Part shown: positions 24,037 through 32,092 of the stretch, in pieces
How positions within the stretch are numbered: the first letter of the stretch is position 1
How the letters are laid out: each line of letters starts with the position of its first letter
Assembly: GCA_002753665.1 (NCBI GenBank)
Contig: PEAP01000001.1
Coordinates: 37,695 to 101,694 of the forward strand
Source: Magnetococcales bacterium DC0425bin3
GTDB taxonomy: Bacteria; Pseudomonadota; Magnetococcia; Magnetococcales; DC0425bin3
Length of the DNA stretch: 64,000 bases
Direction of reading: 5' to 3'
Program-made: the position numbers and the translations under genes
The notes under the pieces: generated by a model
What the model was told of the DNA's origin: nothing
The model's input: the letters and a program-made list of their open reading frames with translations, nothing else
Databases searched by the model: none

Positions 24037-26991
24037 TTAACGAGTCCTGGCGAGGCGGAACCCAAGATAGCCGCGGCGAGGGCCAGGGACGTCGTAGCCG
24101 CGAACGGCGCAACGCAGGAACCTGGCGACGTAGTACCAGGAACCGCCACGGTACACGCGGTAGGAGCCACTCGAAGGGCCACCAGGATTGTCCCGCGGCG
24201 ATGAGGCATAGTAGCCGTCATCAAACCAATCACTCACCCACTCCCACACATTCCCGCTCATGTCGTACAACCCCAACCCATTGGGCGCCTTTTGCCCCAC
24301 AGGATGTGTCTTCCCTTCGCTGTTACCGTACCAACCCACTGCATCCACATCCAAGCCCCCGGCGTAGGTTTCCTCCTTCCCCCCGCTCCGGCACGCATAC
24401 TCCCACTCCGCCTCCGTCGGCAATCGATACTTCCACTCCCCTTGTCCGTTCAATTTCTCAATGAACTCCTGGACATCCTCCCACGTTACACCCTCAACGG
24501 GACAATCGTCACACCCCTTGAACTTCAGCTCAGGCGGATCGCTCCCCATCACCGCCCGCCACTGCTTCTGCGTCACCTCCGTCTTCCCAAGCCAATAGTC
24601 CCCCAGCTTCACCTCATGCGCCGGTTTCTCATCATCGAAACATTCCCCCTCCCCGCTTCCCCAACACCCCATCTTGAACGTGCCTCCCGTGACCCGAACG
24701 AATTCCATGCCAATGGAGTTCGCCACCGCACTGTCCACCAACCGGATTTCCGGTCCCGGCTGTATTTCCATACCGGCATACCCCCATTGCAGGGGAAAAC
24801 GGGTACCGGGCGCCCGATTGGCAAAGGCTTCTTCAGACCAGGGAAGGGTCCAGACCCGGAAATTCAGTTGTTCGGGTGTGGCGGTCAGGGAGGTCTCCAA
24901 ACCGCCCAGGCGGATATTGACCACAGGTTGCAACTGATGGCGGTCGCAAAATCGCAAGGGGGCATCGGGTGAAAGACGCGGAGAGCCCAATACCTGAAAC
25001 AAAGGCTGGGAGGGAGAGGCGAGTTGCCGAATCCAGCGTCCCTCCATGGCCACGCCCGCAGCCACCAGACCAAGCAACAGGGATACGGCAACGGCCAGGC
25101 GCTGGCCCGGTCCGGCTGGGGTCAAGGGCGTCGTCACGGCAACCGGCCAGGTTTCCTGACCGTCAGCCGCTTCCCCGGCCGTCAGCCAGCGACCCAGCCC
25201 TTCCTTGGCCAACGTGGTCATGGCCTGACGGGCTTCTTGCCGCCGCCGGGGATCCAAAGCCAGCAGCCTGGCCCGTGCCACCCGCGCCTCCGCCCGCGCC
25301 AAGCTGATGGCCGGCAGTCGCTGAATCTCCGTGCTCACCCACCCGACGCACCAGTCCACGCAGCGGGAAAGCAACGTCGCATCCCGCCTAGTCAGATCTC
25401 GCAGTAACGCATCTCCCAGTTCCTGGTCCAATACCAGCGAACCATCACTGAGCCGTTGCACATCGGGCAGCGCCAGCACCTTTTCCATGGACTCGCCATC
25501 CACCCGCATGAAGTCCAAACCCGCCATACCCCGCCATGTGATCACATGCAACAGCCCCACCCGGTGGAGCACCGCGGCCGCTGCCAGCCAGCGCCACGCC
25601 GCCTCCCCCAGCACGGCCCGCAACAAAGAAAGGCGCAGCCGACCATCGCCGCCATCCCCCAAAGGCGGCTGCCAGACGGGGGGCAGCGGCCGACCGCCGG
25701 CGCTTTCCCCAAGTCGCGCCAAGTCACTGGCCACCAGCGAGACGAGTCGCAGCCGGGAAGCAAGGTGCCGGACAGGCCTGCTCCATAGAGCCGGGGGGGC
25801 GGGATGCAGCCACAGCGCCTGTTCCAGGGAAGCCAGCCAGTGCCAGGAAGTGCCGCGGCCAGGCCATTCCAGGCCGGAGCCATTCCCATGGAGAATGAGG
25901 GTACAGGCCGGCAGCGTGGCCAAGGCCTGCTCCAGCGGCAGGGCGTGCCGCGGATCCGGCTGGGGAGAAATGGATGCCGGACTGCCATGCATGTACCAGT
26001 GATGCACCACCGATCCCTGCCGTTGCAAAGCGATGGCGATGGCCGCGCCCAGACCGGGCCAGGCGGCCATGGCCGGTGCGATATCCTCGATGAAACAGAT
26101 CGGCCGCTGCTGTCTCTCCTGCTGGAAGACCAAGGAGGGCAGGCCTGCCTGGCGCAGGGTTGCCTCCACGCTGCGCGGGACATCCATCTCGTTCCCGGGG
26201 CGTTCCGCCACGGGGGAATTCATGAAAAAGGCCGCTTCCCGCAGATTGGTCGCCGGGATCCAGGGGTGCAGGACCGTTGGCGGCGGCATGGCCCGCCAAC
26301 AGCGGGACTCCTCGGAATTTTCCAGCAGTCTCAAATGTTTTTCTTGCTGTTGTACCCGCCGGCCGCGCCAAGCCAGCCACAGACCAGGCAGCCATGACAG
26401 GCCGGCCAGCGCTGCCAGGGCTTGGAGCGGCCAGTCGGGCGGGGGAATCACCGGGCAAGGGTCGCCTGCGGTTGGCAACGCCACGGATGCGCTTTGCGGT
26501 GGCTGTAAAGGTTGCTCCGCGGGGATATCCGTGGATGGGGATGGAGGGGAAACCGTATCCCTGGAATACTGCCAATACCCTCCTGCCGCTGTCAGCATGA
26601 TCAGGAACAACAGGATGGCCCGCCAGAGCCAAAACGGTTTGCGTTCTCTTGTTTCGCCGGGGCTGTGGACGCTCTCCCGTTGCCGGGGCTGCTGGGGCCG
26701 TGCGGTGTCAGGGGATGACGGAAGTACCTTTTCGGTGTCCGTTGCCTCGGTGGAATTCAGGAACAGGTGGGGCGCCAGTTGGCTGAGGAGTTGTCTTTCC
26801 GCCACGGTGCGTCCCAGCAGCGCCAGCAGCGCCTGCACGCGGCGCCCGCGGGACCAGCCGGCGCTGTGGCGGAACACCAGGGCCACCCGCTTGGCATCGT
26901 CCGGGCCAATGGCCATGCCCCGATGATGGAGGGCATGCAGCAGGTCTGCCAGCCGCGGGTCAGGAGGTGGCGCCGAGGCAGGCGAAGTCAT
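24037..26991 (-). CDS. DGR target: membrane protein with variable FGE/SUMF1-type C-terminal domain
   Basis: 984 residues. The N-terminal helical region (1-80) is followed by three membrane helices at about 119-139, 188-208 and 631-650. Basic residues flank helices 1 and 2 on the side that should be cytoplasmic. Residues 209-630 would then be cytosolic and include a segment (about 295-400, ICFIEDIAPAMAAWPGLGAA to TLILHGNGSG) that resembles a derived vWA fold. Residues about 758-984 are an FGE-sulfatase/C-type-lectin-fold domain (GMEFVRVTGGTFKMG, KTEVTQKQWRAVMG, YRLPTEAEWEYACRSGG, GLYDMSGNVWEWVSDW) and would lie outside the membrane. Its last 40 residues are the DGR variable region. The formylglycine-forming activity is probably absent; the fold serves as a binding scaffold. 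The gene overlaps the AAA+ gene by 32 bp. Confidence 0.9.
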   Translation of the reverse strand: MTSPASAPPPDPRLADLLHALHHRGMAIGPDDAKRVALVFRHSAGWSRGRRVQALLALLGRTVAERQLLSQLAPHLFLNSTEATDTEKVLPSSPDTARPQQPRQRESVHSPGETRERKPFWLWRAILLFLIMLTAAGGYWQYSRDTVSPPSPSTDIPAEQPLQPPQSASVALPTAGDPCPVIPPPDWPLQALAALAGLSWLPGLWLAWRGRRVQQQEKHLRLLENSEESRCWRAMPPPTVLHPWIPATNLREAAFFMNSPVAERPGNEMDVPRSVEATLRQAGLPSLVFQQERQQRPICFIEDIAPAMAAWPGLGAAIAIALQRQGSVVHHWYMHGSPASISPQPDPRHALPLEQALATLPACTLILHGNGSGLEWPGRGTSWHWLASLEQALWLHPAPPALWSRPVRHLASRLRLVSLVASDLARLGESAGGRPLPPVWQPPLGDGGDGRLRLSLLRAVLGEAAWRWLAAAAVLHRVGLLHVITWRGMAGLDFMRVDGESMEKVLALPDVQRLSDGSLVLDQELGDALLRDLTRRDATLLSRCVDWCVGWVSTEIQRLPAISLARAEARVARARLLALDPRRRQEARQAMTTLAKEGLGRWLTAGEAADGQETWPVAVTTPLTPAGPGQRLAVAVSLLLGLVAAGVAMEGRWIRQLASPSQPLFQVLGSPRLSPDAPLRFCDRHQLQPVVNIRLGGLETSLTATPEQLNFRVWTLPWSEEAFANRAPGTRFPLQWGYAGMEIQPGPEIRLVDSAVANSIGMEFVRVTGGTFKMGCWGSGEGECFDDEKPAHEVKLGDYWLGKTEVTQKQWRAVMGSDPPELKFKGCDDCPVEGVTWEDVQEFIEKLNGQGEWKYRLPTEAEWEYACRSGGKEETYAGGLDVDAVGWYGNSEGKTHPVGQKAPNGLGLYDMSGNVWEWVSDWFDDGYYASSPRDNPGGPSSGSYRVYRGGSWYYVARFLRCAVRGYDVPGPRRGYLGFRLARTR
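24047..24170 (-). repeat. DGR variable repeat (VR)
   Basis: 3' end of the target gene, 124 bp homologous to the template repeat. Fourteen amino-acid positions differ from the template-encoded tail. Template Asn has become Tyr (six times), Phe, Val or Arg; Asp has become Val or Gly; Lys has become Pro. The changes cluster on the surface loops flanking GGSW and LRC, as in other C-type-lectin-fold variable proteins. The 3' 22 bp, ending two codons before the ARTR terminus, are identical to the template. Confidence 0.95.
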
Positions 26992-27877
26992 CGCGATCCT
27001 TGAGCAAGGCCGGCAGCAGGGGCAGCTCAGCCGGACGGCAGTCCTGCAATTGGCGGGAAGTCACTCCCCGTCCGTGCAAAGCCACCAGCCAGGAGAGCAG
27101 TTCACCGGTGGCGGGTTTTTTCGACAAACGGTCGATTTTGCGCACCTGCTGGAAGCGGTCGATGGCGGCTTCCACCAGGGAACCGTTCAGGTTCATGGGG
27201 CCCAGCCGCTCGTGGATGATCTGCGCCAGTCTCTGCCGATCCGGAAAGGGAATATGATAAAACACGCAACGCCGCAGAAAAGGCAGGGGCAACTGCCGCT
27301 CGGTGTTGCTGGTGATGATGACCACCGGCCGGGTGATGGCCTGCAGGGTGCGCTGGGATTCGGGCAATTCGGGCACGGTGAACGCCATGCGGTCCAATTC
27401 GTTGAGCAGATCGTTGGGAAAGTCCCGCGGCGCCTTGTCCACCTCGTCGATGAGCACCAGCCGCCGGGTTGGCGAGAGAATGGCCTGGCCCAGGGGGCCG
27501 AACGTCACATAGTGGCTGGCCTCGGTGGCGCGGGGGTCCTTGATCTGCACGTCGTAGAAACGGCGCACCGCATCGTAGGAATAGAGCAGCTCCCGCGCCT
27601 GGGACTGGGAGCGGGTGAAATAGCTCAGCGGCTCCCCCAGCTCCAGTTCATGGGCCACGCTCCAGGCCAGGCGCGTCTTGCCGCAGCCCGGTTCGCCGGT
27701 GAGCAGCAGGGGTTGGCCGGTGGCGAGGCTGATGTTGACCGCATCCCGCAACCCGCTGTCCGCCAGATAGCGCCCTTCCTCCCGAAACAGCACCGGCTGG
27801 GCAGGAAGCTGGGCCATCTGCGAGCCATGGCGCTGGCCATCGCCCTGATAGATGTCGAAGGGAGGCAGAGGGGTCAT
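26960..27877 (-). CDS. MoxR-type AAA+ ATPase
   Basis: 305 residues. Walker A is GEPGCGKTRLA (61-71), Walker B RLVLIDEVDKAP (139-150), sensor 1 ITSNTERQLP with Asn191, and a candidate arginine finger in PFLRRC (201-204). The YVTFGPLGQAILSPTRRL insertion is typical of the MoxR/CbbQ clade, which usually works with a vWA-domain partner to remodel proteins. It is cytosolic. The gene overlaps the CHAT gene by 4 nt (ATGA) and the target gene by 32 nt, so the three are translationally coupled. Inference: couples recognition by the variable membrane protein to activation of the CHAT partner. Confidence 0.9.
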   Translation of the reverse strand: MTPLPPFDIYQGDGQRHGSQMAQLPAQPVLFREEGRYLADSGLRDAVNISLATGQPLLLTGEPGCGKTRLAWSVAHELELGEPLSYFTRSQSQARELLYSYDAVRRFYDVQIKDPRATEASHYVTFGPLGQAILSPTRRLVLIDEVDKAPRDFPNDLLNELDRMAFTVPELPESQRTLQAITRPVVIITSNTERQLPLPFLRRCVFYHIPFPDRQRLAQIIHERLGPMNLNGSLVEAAIDRFQQVRKIDRLSKKPATGELLSWLVALHGRGVTSRQLQDCRPAELPLLPALLKDRDDFACLGATS

Positions 27878-29790
27878 GGCATTGCCCTTTCGTTCATCAG
27901 CCGTTCCACGCCTTCCAGGATTATTTTGTTGTCGAAGGTTCCCACCAGGATGCCGGCATGCCGCTCCGCTTCCTGCGGATCCATTTCCAGGATGTCTTCC
28001 AGGTACCCGGCCACATAATTTTCGTCGATGGGCGGCAGTTCGGGAAGGGTTTCCACCCGAATGCCATGGTCCAGGCGCACGGTCTTTCTAAGCCAAGCAA
28101 TGGCCTCCATGCCGATTTGCCTGTGGTTCATCATCAACGTCTTCTTGGGATTGTTTTCCGCGGGTTCCGGAGGCCAGCCCACGGAGATCAGCAGATAGAC
28201 CGGCAGGTCGGCGCCGCTTTGCGCCGCCTGCCCCACAACCTCCACCCAGACCTGATGGATGAGCAGCAGCAGGGCCTGGCTCCAGGCCGCATCCACCAAT
28301 TCCAGCACCTCCTCCATATCCACCACCAGCACCACGTCATTGGTGCAGGCGCTTGCCATGGCCTGGGCAATGGTGCGGACGACCTGCTCTTCCGGACCCC
28401 GGTCATCCAGCTCGAAGGCTTTGGCCAGGGCGCCCAGCAACAGGCCTCTGGCCAGCCGAGGCTCGCCCCCCTTGCGCGACAAGCCCAGGTTCCTCACTAC
28501 CAGATAACGGGTTTTACCGGGGTAGTGCGCCAGTTCATACTGAAAGCGTCGCAGTAAATGGCGGTGACCGGCGTGGCGCTCGCCGTTGACGATCACCACC
28601 ATGGGCGTGCGGCGGTCGAGAAAACGTTCCAGCCGCTGCCACTGTCCCGGAAAGCCGAAACGCAAAAACGCCGCTGAGGGTTCCCGTCCGCCGCTGCCCT
28701 GGCTCTCTATCCAGATGGGCTCTGGCGGTCCGGCGGCGGTGAGGCAAAGAAATGGCCAGGCAAAGCTTTGGTCCAAATTCAGAAAGACGTGACGCCGGGT
28801 GGTTTGCAGGGCGGCATCCAGGGGTTGGCCACTGGCCACCTGGCCATAAAATATCCCTGCCAGATCGCGCGCTTCCAGGTCTGCCACCGGCGCCAGCAGT
28901 GCAGCAACCATGGGGATGCCGCTGGCGATCAACTGTCGGCCCACACCGCCGAAGGGTTGCACCCGTGCCTTTCCGTTGGCCGCGCCATGACAGGCGTTGA
29001 GAAAGACGCATCGCACCCGCTGGCCGTGGAATCCGGGACTGGAGAGCAGCGCGGCCAAGCGTGCTGCCTCGATCTCCCGCGGCCCGCCATCCTCGCCCTG
29101 AAACACCAGGCCAGAGCCGTTTTCCATCCCGTGGCCGGCGAAGTGCAGGATGGCAGGAAGAGAACCATTGGCGTACAATTTGTCCAGATGCTGCCAATGG
29201 CCTTCGGGATCCAGCAACACCTGGAGGCGATTGGACCAGCCCGCTTCCGTGATAACCTCGTGGATGCGTTTCGCCTCCAGGTCGGTTTGCAGTGCGGACC
29301 ACTTATTGGTAGCCTTATGCTTCACCGCAATCACTTCCAAGGCCACCGGGCCAGGCAGAGGCTGAGGCAAGGGACGGAGCACCTCGGTGCAACGTACCAG
29401 GGTGAAGGCCTGGTGGATGGCCAGGAAGCCCAAACCCTCCACGGCGGTCACTTCCCAGGCCACATCCGCCAGATGGGCCGGCACCTTCAGGAACACCCGC
29501 GCCAGGTTCATTCCCGGCCGCCAACCCTCGGCATGACTCTTCAACAAGCCGATGGCTCGGGAGTCCAGCAACCATGCGCCAAGAGCAGCGCCGACCTGGG
29601 GGAGAATGTCCCGACGTTCATTCCAATTGTCATAAATATTCTGCCAGAGGACGGCAGCATGAGCCTCTTTTTCCGGCAGGCGCTCGACCAAGATCTTGGA
29701 CCACTGTTGGCCACCCGCTTTATAGTTCAAGGTGTTGCCGCGCGCTTCCGGCAGGGTGATGGTCAGGAGTGTATCAACTTGGTTTACCAT
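27874..29790 (-). CDS. CHAT-domain (caspase-like) protein with degenerate P-loop C-terminal domain
   Basis: 638 residues. Residues about 140-350 are a CHAT peptidase domain, with the catalytic histidine in AILHFAGHGMENG (H220) and the cysteine in CVFLNACHGAANG (C267); both are intact. The C-terminal half (about 385-600) resembles a STAND-type NTPase that has lost its Walker A: the loop reads VNGERHAGHRHLLRRF where GxxxxGKS/T would be. A hydrophobic strand ending in DMEE (D491) sits at the Walker B position. No signal peptide. First gene of the CHAT-AAA+-target operon. Likely effector: proteolysis of a host or self protein once released. An upstream promoter is expected in the 129-bp gap to murJ. 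Confidence 0.88.
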   Translation of the reverse strand: MVNQVDTLLTITLPEARGNTLNYKAGGQQWSKILVERLPEKEAHAAVLWQNIYDNWNERRDILPQVGAALGAWLLDSRAIGLLKSHAEGWRPGMNLARVFLKVPAHLADVAWEVTAVEGLGFLAIHQAFTLVRCTEVLRPLPQPLPGPVALEVIAVKHKATNKWSALQTDLEAKRIHEVITEAGWSNRLQVLLDPEGHWQHLDKLYANGSLPAILHFAGHGMENGSGLVFQGEDGGPREIEAARLAALLSSPGFHGQRVRCVFLNACHGAANGKARVQPFGGVGRQLIASGIPMVAALLAPVADLEARDLAGIFYGQVASGQPLDAALQTTRRHVFLNLDQSFAWPFLCLTAAGPPEPIWIESQGSGGREPSAAFLRFGFPGQWQRLERFLDRRTPMVVIVNGERHAGHRHLLRRFQYELAHYPGKTRYLVVRNLGLSRKGGEPRLARGLLLGALAKAFELDDRGPEEQVVRTIAQAMASACTNDVVLVVDMEEVLELVDAAWSQALLLLIHQVWVEVVGQAAQSGADLPVYLLISVGWPPEPAENNPKKTLMMNHRQIGMEAIAWLRKTVRLDHGIRVETLPELPPIDENYVAGYLEDILEMDPQEAERHAGILVGTFDNKIILEGVERLMNERAMP

Positions 29791-29919
29791 GGGAAATGTT
29801 CCGTAAAATGGTGGAAATCAACCCGGATTCCTGCCCTTGCCCTGGCATCCTGCAGGGCCTGCAACCACTCGGAGAAGGGGACCCTTCCCTCCCCCCGAGA
29901 GCATACTCGCGATGCTGTT

Positions 29920-31494
29920 TCAACGCCGGGAAAAGGCCGCCCGCAGCTCCCCCATTTCCCGACAACCCAGCAGACGGGCAGTCACGAAAAAGACCCCGCA
30001 GCCCACGGCGATGACGGCCAACAGTCGCAGGGCGCGCGCCCAGGTGCCCAGGTCTCCGGTGAGGTAGAGTTCCCCGCCGTAATGGAGCGTGGCCCCCATG
30101 GCCAGGCAGGCCGCCAGGGTCTTGAGAGCGGTGACCCACAGCTCGCGGCCCGGGCGAAAACCGACCTTCCGTTGCAGATGGACAAGGAGCAGAAAAGCAT
30201 TGACGTAGGCGGCGATGGTGGTGGCCAGGGCCAGACCCACATGCTGCAGGGGAAACATGAGGATCACGTTGCAGGCCATGTTGACCGCCACCGAGATCAG
30301 GCCGAAACGCACCGGCGTGCGGGTGTCCTGCATGGAATAATAGGCCGGCGCCAACACTTTGATGCCGGAAAAGGCCAGCAACCCCAGACCATAGGCGAAC
30401 AAGGCCCGGGAGGTCAGGTCGGTGGCGGCGGCGTCGAACGCCCCCCGCTGGAACAGCAGGGCCAGGATCGGCTCCCGCAGCACCAGCAGACCCACGGTGG
30501 CGGGCAGATTGATGAACAACACCATGCGCAGGGCAAAGGACAGGTCGGTGCCCATCCCCTTCAGATCCCCCACGGCGGCCTTGGCCGACAGCGCCGGCAG
30601 AATGGCGGTGCCCATGGCGATGCCGATGAGACCCAGGGGAAATTCCACCAGGCGGTCCGCATAGTAAAGATACGAAATGGACCCCTCGGGCAGCCAGGAC
30701 GCCAAAAAGATGTCGAACAGCAGATTGATCTGCACCGCCGACACGCCGAGAATCGAAGGTCCCATCAGTTTCAGGATCCGCCGCAAAGCCGGATGCCGCG
30801 GATCCCAGCGCAGCCGAAAGGACATGCCGATACGGGAAAGCGCCGGCAACTGCAGGGCCAGCTGGGCCACCCCCCCCGCCAAAACCCCCCAGGCCAGACC
30901 CATGACCGGTTCCTCCAGCAGCGGACTGAGCAGCAACGCCCCCAGGATGAGAAACACGTTGAGCAGAACCGGCGTGGCGGCGGGGATGGCGAAACGCTTG
31001 TGGCTGTTGAGGATTCCCCCTGCCAGAGACACCAGGGAAATCAACAGGATATAGGGAAAGGTGATGCGCGTGAGGTCAATGGCCAGTTGCATCTTCTCCG
31101 GCTGGTCACTGAAACCCGGCGCCGTCACCAGAATCAGCCAGGGCATGCCCAGCTCCGCCAGGACCACCAGGATCATCAAGGCCGCCGTCAAGGCGGTGAA
31201 CACGGTATGAACCACCTCCCGGGTCTCCTCCACATTCCCCCGGGCCAGAGAGTCGCTGAACACCGGCACAAAGGCCGTGGACATGGCCCCCTCGGCAAAC
31301 AACCGCCGCAAAAAATTGGGCAGCTTGAAAGCCACGAAGAACGCATCGGCGCCCATCCCGGAGCCAAACCCGCGGGCGATCACCACGTCCCGCACAAAGC
31401 CGAATATGCGCGAGACCAACGTGAAGAAACTGATGGTCCCCACCGCCCTCAGCAAAGGATGCGCAGCGGAGCCGGATCGCGGAGAAAGAGGCAC
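29920..31494 (-). CDS. murJ: Lipid II flippase MurJ
   Basis: Integral membrane MOP-superfamily flippase that moves lipid II across the cytoplasmic membrane for peptidoglycan synthesis. 524 residues with about 14 helices. Family landmarks are SFFTLVSRIFGFVRDVVIARGFG, FFVAFKLPNFLRRLFAEGAMSTAFVPVFS, LVEFPLGLIGIAMGTAILPALS and LAPAYYSMQDTRTPVRFGLIS. The GTG at 31494 (VPLSPRSG) gives the usual length; a longer frame upstream runs through the rpsT promoter region and into rpsT antisense. Divergent from rpsT, an arrangement seen widely. Confidence 0.95.
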   Translation of the reverse strand: MPLSPRSGSAAHPLLRAVGTISFFTLVSRIFGFVRDVVIARGFGSGMGADAFFVAFKLPNFLRRLFAEGAMSTAFVPVFSDSLARGNVEETREVVHTVFTALTAALMILVVLAELGMPWLILVTAPGFSDQPEKMQLAIDLTRITFPYILLISLVSLAGGILNSHKRFAIPAATPVLLNVFLILGALLLSPLLEEPVMGLAWGVLAGGVAQLALQLPALSRIGMSFRLRWDPRHPALRRILKLMGPSILGVSAVQINLLFDIFLASWLPEGSISYLYYADRLVEFPLGLIGIAMGTAILPALSAKAAVGDLKGMGTDLSFALRMVLFINLPATVGLLVLREPILALLFQRGAFDAAATDLTSRALFAYGLGLLAFSGIKVLAPAYYSMQDTRTPVRFGLISVAVNMACNVILMFPLQHVGLALATTIAAYVNAFLLLVHLQRKVGFRPGRELWVTALKTLAACLAMGATLHYGGELYLTGDLGTWARALRLLAVIAVGCGVFFVTARLLGCREMGELRAAFSRR

Positions 31495-31506
31495 GTGAAA
31501 AAACCT

Positions 31507-31536
31507 TTGACGAAGTGGGAGAAGAACGACTAGACT
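31507..31536 (+). promoter_or_regulatory. Candidate promoter for rpsT
   Basis: TTGACG and TAGACT with an 18-bp spacer, about 80 bp upstream of the rpsT start in the murJ-rpsT divergent region. Moderate matches (5/6 and 4/6). Confidence 0.4.
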
Positions 31537-31617
31537 GTTGGATTCTGTAATAATGTATCCAGCCGGTGGCGGTTGCCAGAACACCGGACATTTTCCAGCA
31601 ATAGGAGTTCGCGTCAA

Positions 31618-31893
31618 GTGGCCAACATTCAGTCCGCCATGAAACGGGCCCGTCAAGCCATCAAGCACAACGCCCGCAACCGGGACGCCATTTCCCGCAT
31701 GCGCACCTACTGCAAAAAGGTGCTGCAGGCGGTCGAGACCGGCAATGCAGAGCAGGCCAGGGAAGCCTTTCGCCAGGCGTCCTCGGTGATCGCGGTGACC
31801 GCCCGCAAAGGCATGATTCACCGCAATCAAGCCGCCCGTCGCATCAGCCGGCTCAATGCCAAGGTCAAGACCCTGGTCACCGCCGCCTCCTGA
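31618..31893 (+). CDS. rpsT: 30S ribosomal protein S20
   Basis: 91-residue basic protein beginning (GTG)ANIQSAMKRARQAIKHNARN, the conserved S20 N-terminus, and ending ARRISRLNAKVKTLVTAAS. Binds 16S rRNA early in 30S assembly. The start is the GTG at 31618, ten nt after a TAGGAG ribosome site; the only in-frame ATG upstream adds 15 unrelated residues. Use of a weak start codon recalls E. coli rpsT (UUG), where it is linked to autoregulation. Divergent from murJ. Confidence 0.95.
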   Translation: MANIQSAMKRARQAIKHNARNRDAISRMRTYCKKVLQAVETGNAEQAREAFRQASSVIAVTARKGMIHRNQAARRISRLNAKVKTLVTAAS

Positions 31894-31925
31894 CGGCGGC
31901 CGGGTCGCCCTGCAATACTGGTCGG

Positions 31926-31971
31926 CCCGATCCGGCAGACCGTCTGGGCCCGATCTGGCAGACTGTCTGGG
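31926..31971. repeat. Tandem 23-bp repeat with palindromic CAGACNGTCTG cores
   Basis: Two adjacent 23-bp units (31926-31948 and 31949-31971) differ at two positions, and each contains CAGAC-N-GTCTG, a perfect interrupted palindrome. A 23-bp period is about two helical turns, so two dimers would bind on the same face. They lie 33 bp after rpsT and upstream of the helicase gene. Operator function is inferred. Confidence 0.5.
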
Positions 31972-32029
31972 TCAGAGCCATGGTGGCCAGCCGGTCGCCT
32001 GCGTCCCGTCCTCCGATACGGGCCGCCCC

Positions 32030-32054
32030 GGGGACTCGATGACATCGAGTCCCC
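32030..32054. promoter_or_regulatory. Perfect 11-bp hairpin in the helicase leader
   Basis: GGGGACTCGAT-GAC-ATCGAGTCCCC, 38 bp upstream of the helicase start codon chosen here. No T-run follows. As part of the 5' leader it could control translation, for example by autoregulation through the RNA helicase, or end rpsT transcription. Confidence 0.5.
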
Positions 32055-32092
32055 GTCGGCCTTCAACCCCTATCCGGCTGAACGGCACCGAC

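Noticed and set aside
24037..26991. Target protein as a functional formylglycine-generating enzyme
   Set aside because: The FGE fold is used as a scaffold in many DGR targets. The C-terminus is randomised by the DGR and no sulfatase substrate is nearby; catalytic copper-binding cysteines could not be confirmed.
20011..29920. Attachment-site direct repeat of the tRNA-Ser 3' end marking the far side of the island
   Set aside because: No second copy of the GGTTCGAATCCCTG to CTCCTCC segment was found between the tRNA and murJ.
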